DNA of 64,000 bases from Faecalicatena sp. Marseille-Q4148 (GTDB taxonomy: Bacteria; Bacillota; Clostridia; Lachnospirales; Lachnospiraceae). Position 1 is the first letter of the stretch. Each line of letters starts with the position of its first letter. The notes beneath the pieces were generated by a model. That model made no database searches. It saw only the letters and a program-made list of their open reading frames with translations, and was not told the origin of the DNA. The position numbers and the translations under genes were made by a program. Shown one piece after another: positions 16,606 to 23,967 of the stretch. The stretch is taken from assembly GCA_018228665.1 (NCBI GenBank), contig CP073692.1, positions 1,934,046-1,998,045 on the forward strand, in the 5' to 3' direction.

Positions 16606-17109
16606 CTACTCTGGCAATTCAAAGATACCGTGTTCTGTTACTAAAAATTTCCCGTGTTCCTGCAAGTGAGAAGCATAGGCTTCAAAGTCAAAATAGTAGG
16701 CTTGACAGTCCTCGGATAAATGTTTGAACGTCGGGTCATTCATCAGCTTTTGCCTTGCAACATCTATCATGCTTTTGCAGTCGGGATAAACCGTAATCAC
16801 GTTCCTGCAAATATAAAGTGCTTCTAAATTCTCAAACACCGTAAGTAGTGATACGTATTCTTCCTGCATATCGCTTGAAAGCTGGCGATACATAAAATCT
16901 AATTCGTTGAGCTGGTACATGCTTGTATGTTCGTGGACTTCATCAGCAAAGGGCAGTACCTTTTCGATAATACGGTAATCCCCACTTTCTGCACCGATAC
17001 CTAACTTTTCTTCAAACTCTGCAACATCTATCGGCAGGTCAAACCAGTATGATATTGTTTCTTCGCCAGTTGTTCCTTTCGTTTCCACCAGCACCCTTGT
17101 TTCCTGCAT
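16606..17109 (-). CDS. Second, diverged ArdA-like antirestriction protein
   Basis: This 167-residue acidic protein lies directly upstream of ardA (17-nt gap) and has the same length and layout. Shared landmarks are SYWFDLPIDVAEFEEKLGI, MYQLNELDFMYRQL, the VYPDCKSMIDVARQ segment and the ending YFDFEAYASHLQEHGKF. It is a clear paralogue, but much changed, so its restriction-enzyme targets may differ. The first 82 nt overlap the end of the next upstream gene. Confidence 0.8.
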   Translation of the reverse strand: MQETRVLVETKGTTGEETISYWFDLPIDVAEFEEKLGIGAESGDYRIIEKVLPFADEVHEHTSMYQLNELDFMYRQLSSDMQEEYVSLLTVFENLEALYICRNVITVYPDCKSMIDVARQKLMNDPTFKHLSEDCQAYYFDFEAYASHLQEHGKFLVTEHGIFELPE

Positions 17110-17324
17110 TGTTCCTCACGCCCTTTCTGTTGTTTCATCACATCTTGTATGGTCTGGTACGACATACCAAACACATATTTAGAAAAATCTTCTAACTGTC
17201 TTTCTTCATAATCGGCAGGGTTCAGTCGTTTCATTTCATGCCACACCTTACGCTTGTAAGAGGGCAGGTCGGAAATGTATTCACAGCCGACTTTTGCCTG
17301 CATATCCTTAAAAATATCGCTCAT
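17028..17324 (-). CDS. Hypothetical ICE protein
   Basis: This 98-residue protein begins MSDIFKDMQAKVGCEYISDL and has a basic, cysteine- and lysine-rich C-terminus. The last 27 codons overlap the second ardA-like gene in another frame. The N-terminal 65 residues look like an ordinary globular helical domain and probably form the functional part. I recall similar proteins beside orf18 in Tn916-like elements, but no function. The ATG follows an ordinary GATTGGAGTG site. Confidence 0.65.
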   Translation of the reverse strand: MSDIFKDMQAKVGCEYISDLPSYKRKVWHEMKRLNPADYEERQLEDFSKYVFGMSYQTIQDVMKQQKGREEQCRKQGCWWKRKEQLAKKQYHTGLTCR

Positions 17325-17353
17325 TTCATCACTCCAATCTGAAATTTAGGTAA

Positions 17354-17389
17354 GAAAAAAGCAGTCAATCCTAAGACTAACTGCTTTGT
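17354..17389 (-). terminator. 36-bp repeat forming a terminator hairpin (copy 1)
   Basis: AAAGCAGT and ACTGCTTT pair around a 14-nt loop, with a run of T on the minus strand. The whole 36-bp unit recurs at 22012-22047 with one base changed. It sits 23 nt after the hydrolase stop and 30 nt before the next start. Confidence 0.8.
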
Positions 17390-17411
17390 GTGTGGATATA
17401 AAATCTAAATT

Positions 17412-18002
17412 CTATTGTATAACTTTTCTTAGCCAATTATCTCTAAATAAAATCTGTTCGTCAGTATGAAACCAATGTTCTCCGTCATTCATAACGGTAA
17501 GATTTGCACAATGTCTATCAATAAATTTATTTACCGTTTGACGTGATGTAAGATTATCATGTTCAGCATACAAAATTTCAGTAGGCGTTTTCCAATTTAT
17601 CGGGTTTGCCCGAACAAAACATAGATATTCCCACGATAATGTTTCTCCAAAATCAGTTGGTATTTCTTTTCTTTCAGAAAGTTCCTTTTCAGACACATTC
17701 GCCCAGCTCATCATATCTACTATAAGTTGTTCCATATCAAGTATAGGCGATATGAATAATGCTTTTTCAATCTTGAAATTCTGTAATGTGTGCATTGTAA
17801 AATAAGCTCCGATACTATTAGCAAGTACATATATGTAGTCATATTTTTCAGATATTTTATCGTAGACTTCCATAATTTTATTTTTTACAATCCACGGGAA
17901 ATAGTCATTATAATCTACTCCAAAAACATCAAAATCTAAACAAATATTTTTGAACTGTTCAGTTTCAAGATAACTTCCACCTTTACCATGAACATATATC
18001 AT
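17412..18002 (-). CDS. Alpha/beta-hydrolase (cargo gene)
   Basis: About 196 residues from the ATG at 18002 (MIYVHGKGGS). The oxyanion-type HGKGG loop lies near the N-terminus. The nucleophile elbow is VLANSIGAY (Ser63), a G-less variant of GxSxG. The acid is probably in AEHDNLTSR and the histidine in DGEHWFHT. It belongs to small serine hydrolases; the substrate cannot be predicted. It is AT-rich compared with the transfer genes, interrupts the conserved order between the orf18 region and orf19, and ends just before the repeated terminator at 17354, so it looks like later cargo. A start further upstream at 18053 is possible but lacks a good ribosome site. Confidence 0.75.
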   Translation of the reverse strand: MIYVHGKGGSYLETEQFKNICLDFDVFGVDYNDYFPWIVKNKIMEVYDKISEKYDYIYVLANSIGAYFTMHTLQNFKIEKALFISPILDMEQLIVDMMSWANVSEKELSERKEIPTDFGETLSWEYLCFVRANPINWKTPTEILYAEHDNLTSRQTVNKFIDRHCANLTVMNDGEHWFHTDEQILFRDNWLRKVIQ

Positions 18003-18087
18003 TGCTTTCTTCAAAATAACGCCCCCATAAATCAGAATTTTATATATCCACATTATACCATTCTCATATCAGCACCACAATAAAATT

Positions 18088-18309
18088 TTACGCACCGATA
18101 ATCTTATTGAACAGCTCTAACAGTACATCTTTCACACCACCAGCATTGAATACCAAGCCGACAGCAATTAAGGCAACTACCAAGAAGCCGATAAGTTTGG
18201 AAAACTCACGCTTGAAACCTAAGTAGATACCGATAACCACGATCGCCATAAGCACTAAGCTCTGTGCGTTTGATAAAAACCATTGATATAAATTTTGTCC
18301 GAAATTCAT
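18088..18309 (-). CDS. Conjugal transfer membrane protein, Orf19-like
   Basis: This 73-residue protein has two hydrophobic segments (about 14-31 and 38-57) with a basic turn between them. It matches the small Orf19 membrane protein of Tn916 (ConC-like in ICEBs1). The start codon follows directly on the stop of the DUF3789 gene, so translation is probably coupled. Confidence 0.78.
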   Translation of the reverse strand: MNFGQNLYQWFLSNAQSLVLMAIVVIGIYLGFKREFSKLIGFLVVALIAVGLVFNAGGVKDVLLELFNKIIGA

Positions 18310-18444
18310 TTAATTGTCCTCACTTTCTTTTAATTGTTTCATTTCACAGTCAGCTTCTTTGCCGACATTCAAAATACACATCAAGACTACGCCGATACCC
18401 ATTCCCATAGATACCAGCAGGAAGTCTTTTACTAATTCCCACAT
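18310..18444 (-). CDS. DUF3789-type small membrane protein
   Basis: This 44-residue frame reads MWELVKDFLLVSMGMGIG at its start, has one transmembrane segment rich in Gly and Met, then a short acidic/basic tail. It fits DUF3789, very small proteins coded between orf19 and orf20 in Tn916-like elements. A GGAGTG site precedes the ATG at 18444. Function unknown. Confidence 0.78.
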   Translation of the reverse strand: MWELVKDFLLVSMGMGIGVVLMCILNVGKEADCEMKQLKESEDN

Positions 18445-18456
18445 TTTTTATCACTC

Positions 18457-19653
18457 CTAACTTTCTATCAAATCTTTTGCAGGGGTCGTCTGCTGTTTGA
18501 TTATCATTTCATGCTTTTCTGTGAGCTTTGCCTGCTGTTCGATAGTTTCCATGTAGTCTGTACCGTTTCCTTTATCAATCTTTTTCAGCATTTTCAAGGT
18601 CGGTGCTACCTGCCTTTGTACCCAACGCAATGTACGGTCTAAGGTATAAGGTTCTGGCTTTGTCGTCAGCTTCAAGCTCTGTCTGTTATCGCCGATAAAC
18701 CACGCCCAGCGGTCATTGAGTTTCCAGTCATTTTTTCGCTTGTCTGGTTCTTCATCAACAAACCGCACATACTGGTTGATGATAGAAAAGGCGGTCTGCT
18801 CTGCGTCATAATAGGTTAGCAAATCTCGTACTGCATAATAAGCACGTTCATTGCGAAGCCGTATCTCAAAACGGTTGATAATGTCGGCTTCTTCCAGAGG
18901 TGTCCCTAACTTGACGTACTGCTCATAGTCCTTTTCGTAGATACAGAAATACACATCTGATTTCAGCGAACCAAGATAAAGGGTACGTCCCATATATTCT
19001 CTGTCGTCCTCTCTGTGCTTGATAAGCTCGCCCGACTGATAAAACTTGTAGCTTCTGGACTTTCCAATATATTCCCGTTTCCTGCATTTTTCCGCAAGCT
19101 CTGGAATATCCAAAATACCCGTATGGTCGTTGATAGCAAGGTCGATACGCTTCATCACGCCCCCGTCTATAAGTGCGTCCATGAGAAAGTCATACCAGCT
19201 TCTTTGTTGTGCCAGCAGGTAACTTTCAAACTGTCGGCAACCACGCCCCTTTAACTCTAAAAGGACACCTTTTTCTTCGTCAGCCGACGTATAGATAAAG
19301 ATGTCCCCTAAAGAATAATGCTCCGTATAACTGTAATGTCCGTAATCTTCATGGAGCATATAGTTGATATTCAGTTTTAATATGTCTTTGATGATGTGCT
19401 GTATATCCAGCGTGGGAAAACGAATTTTCACATAGTCAAACAGCATGGTAAGCGGTGCTTCTGGATTGAACCTTGCCAGTTCCTTATGCAGAGTTTCCAG
19501 AAGTTCCTTTGACGGCTTCATTTTTCCGCTTTCTATCTTATTGAGATATTCCCTTGTGATACCAGAAGCCACCGCCAGCCTGCCTTGTGAGATACCGTAA
19601 GCAATCCGTTTCTCCCGTAATTCTTTTATCCATTGTTCTTCATTCAGAACCAT
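18457..19653 (-). CDS. Relaxase / replication initiator, Orf20/MobT-like (Rep_trans)
   Basis: This 398-residue protein has an N-terminal Cro-type helix-turn-helix (GISQGRLAVASGITREYLNKIESGKMKPS) and a Rep_trans domain. The latter has the signature RIDLAINDHTG and the region RFEIRLRNERAYYAVRDLL. Orf20 of Tn916 and NicK of ICEBs1 nick oriT and stay attached to the DNA for transfer and rolling-circle replication. The probable oriT lies just upstream (19773-19797). The gene is transcribed away from oriT and 12 nt before the DUF3789 gene. Confidence 0.92.
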   Translation of the reverse strand: MVLNEEQWIKELREKRIAYGISQGRLAVASGITREYLNKIESGKMKPSKELLETLHKELARFNPEAPLTMLFDYVKIRFPTLDIQHIIKDILKLNINYMLHEDYGHYSYTEHYSLGDIFIYTSADEEKGVLLELKGRGCRQFESYLLAQQRSWYDFLMDALIDGGVMKRIDLAINDHTGILDIPELAEKCRKREYIGKSRSYKFYQSGELIKHREDDREYMGRTLYLGSLKSDVYFCIYEKDYEQYVKLGTPLEEADIINRFEIRLRNERAYYAVRDLLTYYDAEQTAFSIINQYVRFVDEEPDKRKNDWKLNDRWAWFIGDNRQSLKLTTKPEPYTLDRTLRWVQRQVAPTLKMLKKIDKGNGTDYMETIEQQAKLTEKHEMIIKQQTTPAKDLIES

Positions 19654-19671
19654 ACCCCCAATCTGTAAAGT

Positions 19672-19698
19672 GTGAAGTTTTTTTAGACGACTTCACAA
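19672..19698. repeat. Inverted repeat just upstream of the relaxase gene
   Basis: GTGAAGT and ACTTCAC face each other around 13 nt, 19 bp before the orf20 start. No T run follows, so an operator or part of oriT is more likely than a terminator. Confidence 0.45.
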
Positions 19699-19772
19699 CT
19701 GAATTTTGCTAGGAAATCATGCCAGAAGCCTTATGTTTCCTATGTTTTTGTCTATTGTCTATTTGCAAACGT

Positions 19773-19830
19773 ACCCCTCTGTTAGATACCGAGGGGTTTT
19801 ACCTGCTGGCGTGGCTTACGCCACACCAGC
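19773..19830. other. oriT: Origin of transfer (oriT) with adjacent hairpin
   Basis: On the minus strand ACCCCTC (19791-19797) and GAGGGGT (19773-19779) enclose GGTATCTAACA. This resembles the inverted repeat with internal CTAACAGGGG that marks the nick region of Tn916 and ICEBs1 oriT. A second hairpin follows (GCTGGCGTGGC with GCCACACCAGC, 19805-19830). The position between orf20 and orf21 is the same as in Tn916. Residues 19660-19890 contain no gene. Confidence 0.8.
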
Positions 19831-19890
19831 AACGGCTAGTCCGTGCCGTCGCCTTTCGCTTCGCACGTCGCCGTCCCGTCCTGCCTTGCG

Positions 19891-20301
19891 TTATTCGATT
19901 ACCAGCGTGAACGCTTCTGGATCATCAACAATGTTGTATGAACCGAGCGTGTCCGCTGTCTGCGTATATCGGAAGTGAAACAAAGGCTTTTGTCCTTTCA
20001 TGGAAAAACGGGAACGGTACACCGTACCATATAAAGCGTTTGGCTTTGCCACATCATAGCTGAACAGGATAGAAGTAAAATCATTCTCCCTGCATTTTTT
20101 GATGATTTCCTCTGCACACTTTTCTTTGTCTGTTATGATAAGACGGTTGAGCGTAAAGGTAACGTGTTCTTCATGGAAGTTTTCTGATGAAGTTCTCATA
20201 CTTCCTGCTACATCAATCTCACGTCCCCATTGCAGATAGGAAACCGCCAATGCCAGCACAAAAAGTACCGTGATTGTTATTATTTTTCTCTTTTTGCACA
20301 T
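19891..20301 (-). CDS. Hypothetical secreted or membrane-anchored ICE protein
   Basis: This 136-residue protein has a lysine-rich N-terminus followed by one hydrophobic segment (about 7-25), then a small soluble domain outside the membrane, rich in beta strands. I do not recognise the family. It lies between oriT and the coupling ATPase gene. It shares a divergent promoter region with the XRE gene at 20413, which may control it. It may be part of the transfer machine or cargo. Confidence 0.65.
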   Translation of the reverse strand: MCKKRKIITITVLFVLALAVSYLQWGREIDVAGSMRTSSENFHEEHVTFTLNRLIITDKEKCAEEIIKKCRENDFTSILFSYDVAKPNALYGTVYRSRFSMKGQKPLFHFRYTQTADTLGSYNIVDDPEAFTLVIE

Positions 20302-20327
20302 ACTGTTACTGTCCTTTCTTATAGGGT

Positions 20328-20339
20328 GTATTATAATAC
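20328..20339. promoter_or_regulatory. Palindromic divergent promoter element
   Basis: GTATTATAATAC is a perfect 12-bp palindrome that holds a TATAAT on the minus strand, 27 nt before the gene ending at 19891. It may serve as both -10 box and operator. Confidence 0.45.
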
Positions 20340-20412
20340 AGTCTACGGTAATACATCTTATTTATCAATACAGTTGTATCTTATAATTCAAAGAAAAGAC
20401 GAGGTACAGCGT

Positions 20413-20613
20413 ATGCAGGTATATATTGATTTAGAAAATCTTTTGAAAGAGAAGAATATCAGTAAAAACAAAGTCTGTGAAGCATGTAAATTACAGCGGA
20501 CACAGCTTAATAACTATTGCAAGAACAAAGTTTCCAGAATTGACCTCACAATCCTTGCAAAGCTCTGTGATTTTCTGGAATGTTCCCCAAACGACATATT
20601 GAAATTGAAGTAG
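20413..20613 (+). CDS. Small XRE-family regulator
   Basis: This 66-residue protein is one helix-turn-helix of the short Cro-like type (NKVCEACKLQRTQLNNYCKN, then LAKLCDFLECSPNDILKLK). The frame is open further upstream, but the ATG at 20413 starts the domain and follows a weak GAGG site. It converges on the coupling ATPase gene (6 nt between the two stop codons) and is divergent from the 136-residue gene. It probably regulates the oriT-proximal promoters. Confidence 0.8.
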   Translation: MQVYIDLENLLKEKNISKNKVCEACKLQRTQLNNYCKNKVSRIDLTILAKLCDFLECSPNDILKLK

Positions 20614-20618
20614 GATTG

Positions 20619-21986
20619 TCAGCTTTCATTGCTTGCAGTCCTTTTTTCTTCCAGTCTGCCGATTTCTTGTAGAAAATCATGTCCTTTTGGGACTAAAGGC
20701 GTGTAAAATTCGCTTATCACGCTTGTTCCCACATCACAATAGCCACGCCCCTTGATACGCTTCTGGAAAAACTGCTTTTTTACATCTGAACCAAACAGCA
20801 TACCGTAACCTAATTCGCTGATACGCCCAAGTCCCACACGGAAATTGAAGTTATCTCTGATACCGTCCGAGAAATATTTTGCGTCTGGACGCTGGCAGGC
20901 TACGATAAGGAAATAACCTGCTTGTCGCCCTAACATAACGATTTTCTTTAACTGGCTAAGTAAGCTCACACTTTCTTTCGTCCCCAGCATTTCAAAAAAT
21001 GCTACATATTCATCAAAGATAAGAAAGCAGGGTGGCAGTCCCAGATAGGCATAGTTTTCGCCCGTCTTATAGTTCGGGTGTTGCTTCATTTCCTCACTTC
21101 GCTGTACCATGCCCTCATAAAAGGCATTGACACAGTCTATCATTTCTTCTTTGGTGTGATACACATTTCCCATAACTGTTCCCAAGTCCGCAAGGTCAGC
21201 GTTCTTCGGGTCTAAGATGTAAAGGACAGCGTTGGTATGCAGTAAGGCTTCAATGAGCGTCAGCAGAAAATAGGTTTTACCGCCACCAGTCCCACCAGCA
21301 ATCAGAGCGTGGGGGAGTGCGTCATATTCCCAGACAAGATTTTTCATCAGTCTAAGACAGCCATTCTCTGCCCGTACTTCATCAATGGTAATACGGTTCG
21401 CTATCATATCATAAAGCAGGGTATATTCGATATAGCCGTCATGCAGGGTCTTGTCGGTCAGCTCACAATACAAGCCACTTTCCAATTTATCCTCTAACCG
21501 TAAAAGCTGGTCTTGATATTTCCCCAGCGTGATTTCACAACGGATATGAAGCAGTCCTTTTTCCATTTGATAATAAATCTTTGGAAACCAGACGATTTTT
21601 TCCCTTGATCTGCTTTGCAGGTCAGTAAAAAAACCACTGTCTTGTACGGTGTCCGCTTCATACCACTTGTTTTCCAGTATCATTCGTGCCAGCTTTTGAC
21701 GGTGCAGGAGCTTCTTGAAACTGTCGTAACAGAAGCGGTAATACAGAAAAGCGACTAATGCACAAACACCAGTCGCTATCAGTATGGTTATGAAGTTGTA
21801 AGGGGAGAGCGTCAAGCCGTTCTCTAACAAGCTGAAATTTTCCCAATCGGTACGCATGAGCTGTTTCATATTCAGTAGCAGGAGAACCGCCACGAATACA
21901 AACAGAAGCGTTCCTATGGAAAAGTGGTAGACAAGGTGTTTGTCGCTGGCTCTGATACGGTGTCCTTTATTCCAAATCTTTTGCAT
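20619..21986 (-). CDS. Coupling ATPase, Orf21/TcpA/FtsK-SpoIIIE-like
   Basis: This 455-residue protein has two N-terminal transmembrane segments (about 24-40 and 60-82) and an FtsK/HerA motor domain. Walker A is GGTGGGKTYF and Walker B is CFLIFDEYVAF. The family (TcpA of pCW3, ConQ of ICEBs1) brings the relaxase-DNA complex to the mating channel and pumps DNA. A GGAGTG site precedes the ATG. The repeated terminator at 22012-22047 lies 26 nt upstream. Confidence 0.93.
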   Translation of the reverse strand: MQKIWNKGHRIRASDKHLVYHFSIGTLLFVFVAVLLLLNMKQLMRTDWENFSLLENGLTLSPYNFITILIATGVCALVAFLYYRFCYDSFKKLLHRQKLARMILENKWYEADTVQDSGFFTDLQSRSREKIVWFPKIYYQMEKGLLHIRCEITLGKYQDQLLRLEDKLESGLYCELTDKTLHDGYIEYTLLYDMIANRITIDEVRAENGCLRLMKNLVWEYDALPHALIAGGTGGGKTYFLLTLIEALLHTNAVLYILDPKNADLADLGTVMGNVYHTKEEMIDCVNAFYEGMVQRSEEMKQHPNYKTGENYAYLGLPPCFLIFDEYVAFFEMLGTKESVSLLSQLKKIVMLGRQAGYFLIVACQRPDAKYFSDGIRDNFNFRVGLGRISELGYGMLFGSDVKKQFFQKRIKGRGYCDVGTSVISEFYTPLVPKGHDFLQEIGRLEEKRTASNES

Positions 21987-22011
21987 AAATCAATCACTCC
22001 TTTCTGGGTAT

Positions 22012-22047
22012 GAAAAAAGCAGTCAATCCTAAGATTAACTGCTTTGT
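22012..22047 (-). terminator. 36-bp repeat forming a terminator hairpin (copy 2)
   Basis: Same sequence as 17354-17389 with one base changed in the loop. The stem AAAGCAGT/ACTGCTTT and T run are on the minus strand. It lies 41 nt after the membrane-protein gene and 26 nt before orf21. Confidence 0.8.
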
Positions 22048-22087
22048 AAATGTTGCAAAAATATAATCATAAATCGTTATTTCTTAG

Positions 22088-22414
22088 TTATAGTAAGGTT
22101 GCACATATAATGCCAATTACGCCAATAGCTAAAAATAACAATCCAACACCTGCTGTTTTTTTACGTTTTTCTAATTCTTTTGAGTTGCTTTCACTCATAT
22201 TTACAATAGGGTATTTTCTTCTTCCAATTAAATACATAAGCAAACCACTTGAATTATTCCCACTCATCGTAAATACTCCCCAAAATTTAGGGTGCTTTAA
22301 CCCTCTGGCTGTTGCATCTATAACAGTCATGTGATAAATCTGAAATACAACACAAAACGTTCCTACAAGTGCTACTGCTCCACAAATTACCGCTAAAACT
22401 ATGTTCAAACTCAT
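22088..22414 (-). CDS. Small membrane protein of a regulator pair (cargo)
   Basis: This 108-residue protein has an N-terminal hydrophobic segment (about 4-30), a polar middle with GRRKYPIVNMSESN, and a C-terminal hydrophobic segment (about 87-107). I do not recognise a named family. It follows the XRE gene at 22430 with a 15-nt gap and is probably co-transcribed. The pair is AT-rich, lies between orf21 and the DUF961 genes, and ends at the repeated terminator, so it looks like inserted cargo. Confidence 0.65.
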   Translation of the reverse strand: MSLNIVLAVICGAVALVGTFCVVFQIYHMTVIDATARGLKHPKFWGVFTMSGNNSSGLLMYLIGRRKYPIVNMSESNSKELEKRKKTAGVGLLFLAIGVIGIICATLL

Positions 22415-22429
22415 AATAAAATATCCTCC

Positions 22430-22837
22430 TTAAAATTTTTTGATTATCTGGTAAAGTAATGCTGATGAAGTGATAACCATAAGACAAAATATTCCAACTA
22501 AGAAATAACGGTTATCGGGTATAAACATATTTAATGTTATCAGCAATGCTACGACAATGATATTTACAATAATCGCCCATATCATTTTTTTGTTGCTTTT
22601 TACAACATTTGTACTTTCTTCTAAATGTTCAATCATTTTTTCATCACCCTTTAGCAATACGTCAAGACTTATAGAATATAGATTGCTCAACTCTATTACA
22701 CTTATAATGTCTGGGTAAGATTTTTCATTTTCCCAGTTTGAAATTGTCTGCCTTGATACATTGATTTTTTCTGCAACATTTTCTTGTGTCATTCCAGACT
22801 GTACTCGTGCATTTTTAAGTTTCTTACCTATTTCCAT
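22430..22837 (-). CDS. XRE-family regulator with C-terminal membrane segments
   Basis: This 135-residue protein has an N-terminal Cro/C1 helix-turn-helix (MTQENVAEKINVSRQTISNWENEKSYPDI), a linker, and two hydrophobic segments (about 87-106 and 112-131). A DNA-binding domain joined to a membrane anchor suggests a membrane-linked sensor regulator. It probably works with the small membrane protein downstream. The start follows GAAAGGAGC. Confidence 0.8.
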   Translation of the reverse strand: MEIGKKLKNARVQSGMTQENVAEKINVSRQTISNWENEKSYPDIISVIELSNLYSISLDVLLKGDEKMIEHLEESTNVVKSNKKMIWAIIVNIIVVALLITLNMFIPDNRYFLVGIFCLMVITSSALLYQIIKKF

Positions 22838-23003
22838 ATTCCGATTGCTCCTTTCGGTGTCATTGTCATATATTACCCCTCAAATGTCTATCCAATATCT
22901 TCGACAAAGCCTTTTTTCCTTGTCAAAATTATTTTACATAGCTTAAATACGGCTCTTTTGGCTCATTATACTGTAACTTCAGAATAAAATCTATGACCTA
23001 GAT

Positions 23004-23387
23004 TTATTTTTTCGACTGTCCTTGCGGTGTAGAGTTCTGTGGACTGCCTGCGTTTTGGTTGCCTTTGTTCTTCAACACAATATCCTCTGCCTTTACATAC
23101 CAGTCCACATCTGCACCCATATAGGTTTTTCGTGATACCGTATCAGCTACTGGATTGACAAGCTCCACGACTGCATTGTACGGAAATTCCCTTAACGGTA
23201 CTTCTGGCGGTACAGACACGGGGATAATTCCACCATGCAGACTGCACTTCAAATCATAGATACGCTTTTTAAGCTGGGTACTCGGTGTCCCGTCCTCATT
23301 CTGCAAGAACACATCACGCACCGCTGTAAATTTTAATTCTCCAAATGTTTTCTCTTTGTCAATAACAAAACCGTTTGATAATCTCAT
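23004..23387 (-). CDS. DUF961/YdcP-family ICE protein, Orf22-like
   Basis: This 127-residue protein has the DUF961 pattern of an N-terminal KTFGELKFTAV segment and a beta-rich core (PVSVPPEVPLREFPYNAVVELVNP). It ends in a Gln/Asn-rich tail. Tn916 has two such genes, orf22 and orf23, and ICEBs1 has the same family (YdcP/HelP), where the protein is a helicase processivity factor for rolling-circle replication. A similar role is likely. It is 15 nt downstream of its paralogue. Confidence 0.82.
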   Translation of the reverse strand: MRLSNGFVIDKEKTFGELKFTAVRDVFLQNEDGTPSTQLKKRIYDLKCSLHGGIIPVSVPPEVPLREFPYNAVVELVNPVADTVSRKTYMGADVDWYVKAEDIVLKNKGNQNAGSPQNSTPQGQSKK

Positions 23388-23402
23388 AAATTCTTCACTC
23401 CT

Positions 23403-23729
23403 TTACTTTTCTTCAACTGCTACAATATCATCAGCAACTAACACATAATCGGTATGTCCCATATCCCCGATTGCATAACCTCTGCCGTATAACTTCGGAT
23501 TGACAAGTTTTACTTTCTGTTCATACTTGAAATGCTTTTCGCCAGCCTGCACAGGAATTTCCACGACAACATTTTCGCCTTTCTGTACGTCAGAATAAAG
23601 GTTATAGCTTCGTCTGGCTAAGACCCTACGGTTATTTTTATCTCTTTCAAAGACTGGCTCGCTTTCGCCTGCAAATTCAAGAGTTCCAAAAGACTGTGCC
23701 ATATCTGGCACGACATATTTCATTTCCAT
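23403..23729 (-). CDS. DUF961/YdcP-family ICE protein, Orf23-like
   Basis: This 108-residue paralogue of the preceding gene shares the QSFGTLEFAGES start and the VVEIPVQAGEKHFKYEQKVKLVNPK core. Two tandem DUF961 genes at this place are standard in Tn916-like elements. By analogy with HelP of ICEBs1 it may help the host PcrA helicase unwind element DNA. The ATG is preceded by a GAGG site. Confidence 0.82.
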   Translation of the reverse strand: MEMKYVVPDMAQSFGTLEFAGESEPVFERDKNNRRVLARRSYNLYSDVQKGENVVVEIPVQAGEKHFKYEQKVKLVNPKLYGRGYAIGDMGHTDYVLVADDIVAVEEK

Positions 23730-23955
23730 ATTGTTTTACCTCGTTTCTTTCTATTTTTGATAAGTTTTTTGATTGTGATTTCTTATTCTGGCGGTTTGGG
23801 AAGTACCAGCAATCCCCCAGATAGTAAAGGGTAAAATCAATGCTTACGCACCCTTGACTATCTGTGTTCTTGCAGGTTGTTGGCAGACAAGCCAGAATAA
23901 GCAAAAGTCTGCCGTTTGACAGCTTCGGCGGAGAGCGTGATTTTTCTTTCATCAT
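23677..23955 (-). CDS. Doubtful small ORF between the surface protein and the DUF961 genes
   Basis: A 92-codon frame starts MMKEKSRSPPKLSNGRLLL and its end overlaps orf23. The start lies only 12 nt from the stop of the surface-protein gene. The N-terminal part resembles a short lipoprotein-like leader (LILACLPTTC), but the rest has unusual composition and may be untranslated. I recall similar frames in related elements, but cannot tell whether it is a gene. Confidence 0.3.
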   Translation of the reverse strand: MMKEKSRSPPKLSNGRLLLILACLPTTCKNTDSQGCVSIDFTLYYLGDCWYFPNRQNKKSQSKNLSKIERNEVKQYGNEICRARYGTVFWNS

Positions 23956-23967
23956 ACCGTTACCGCC

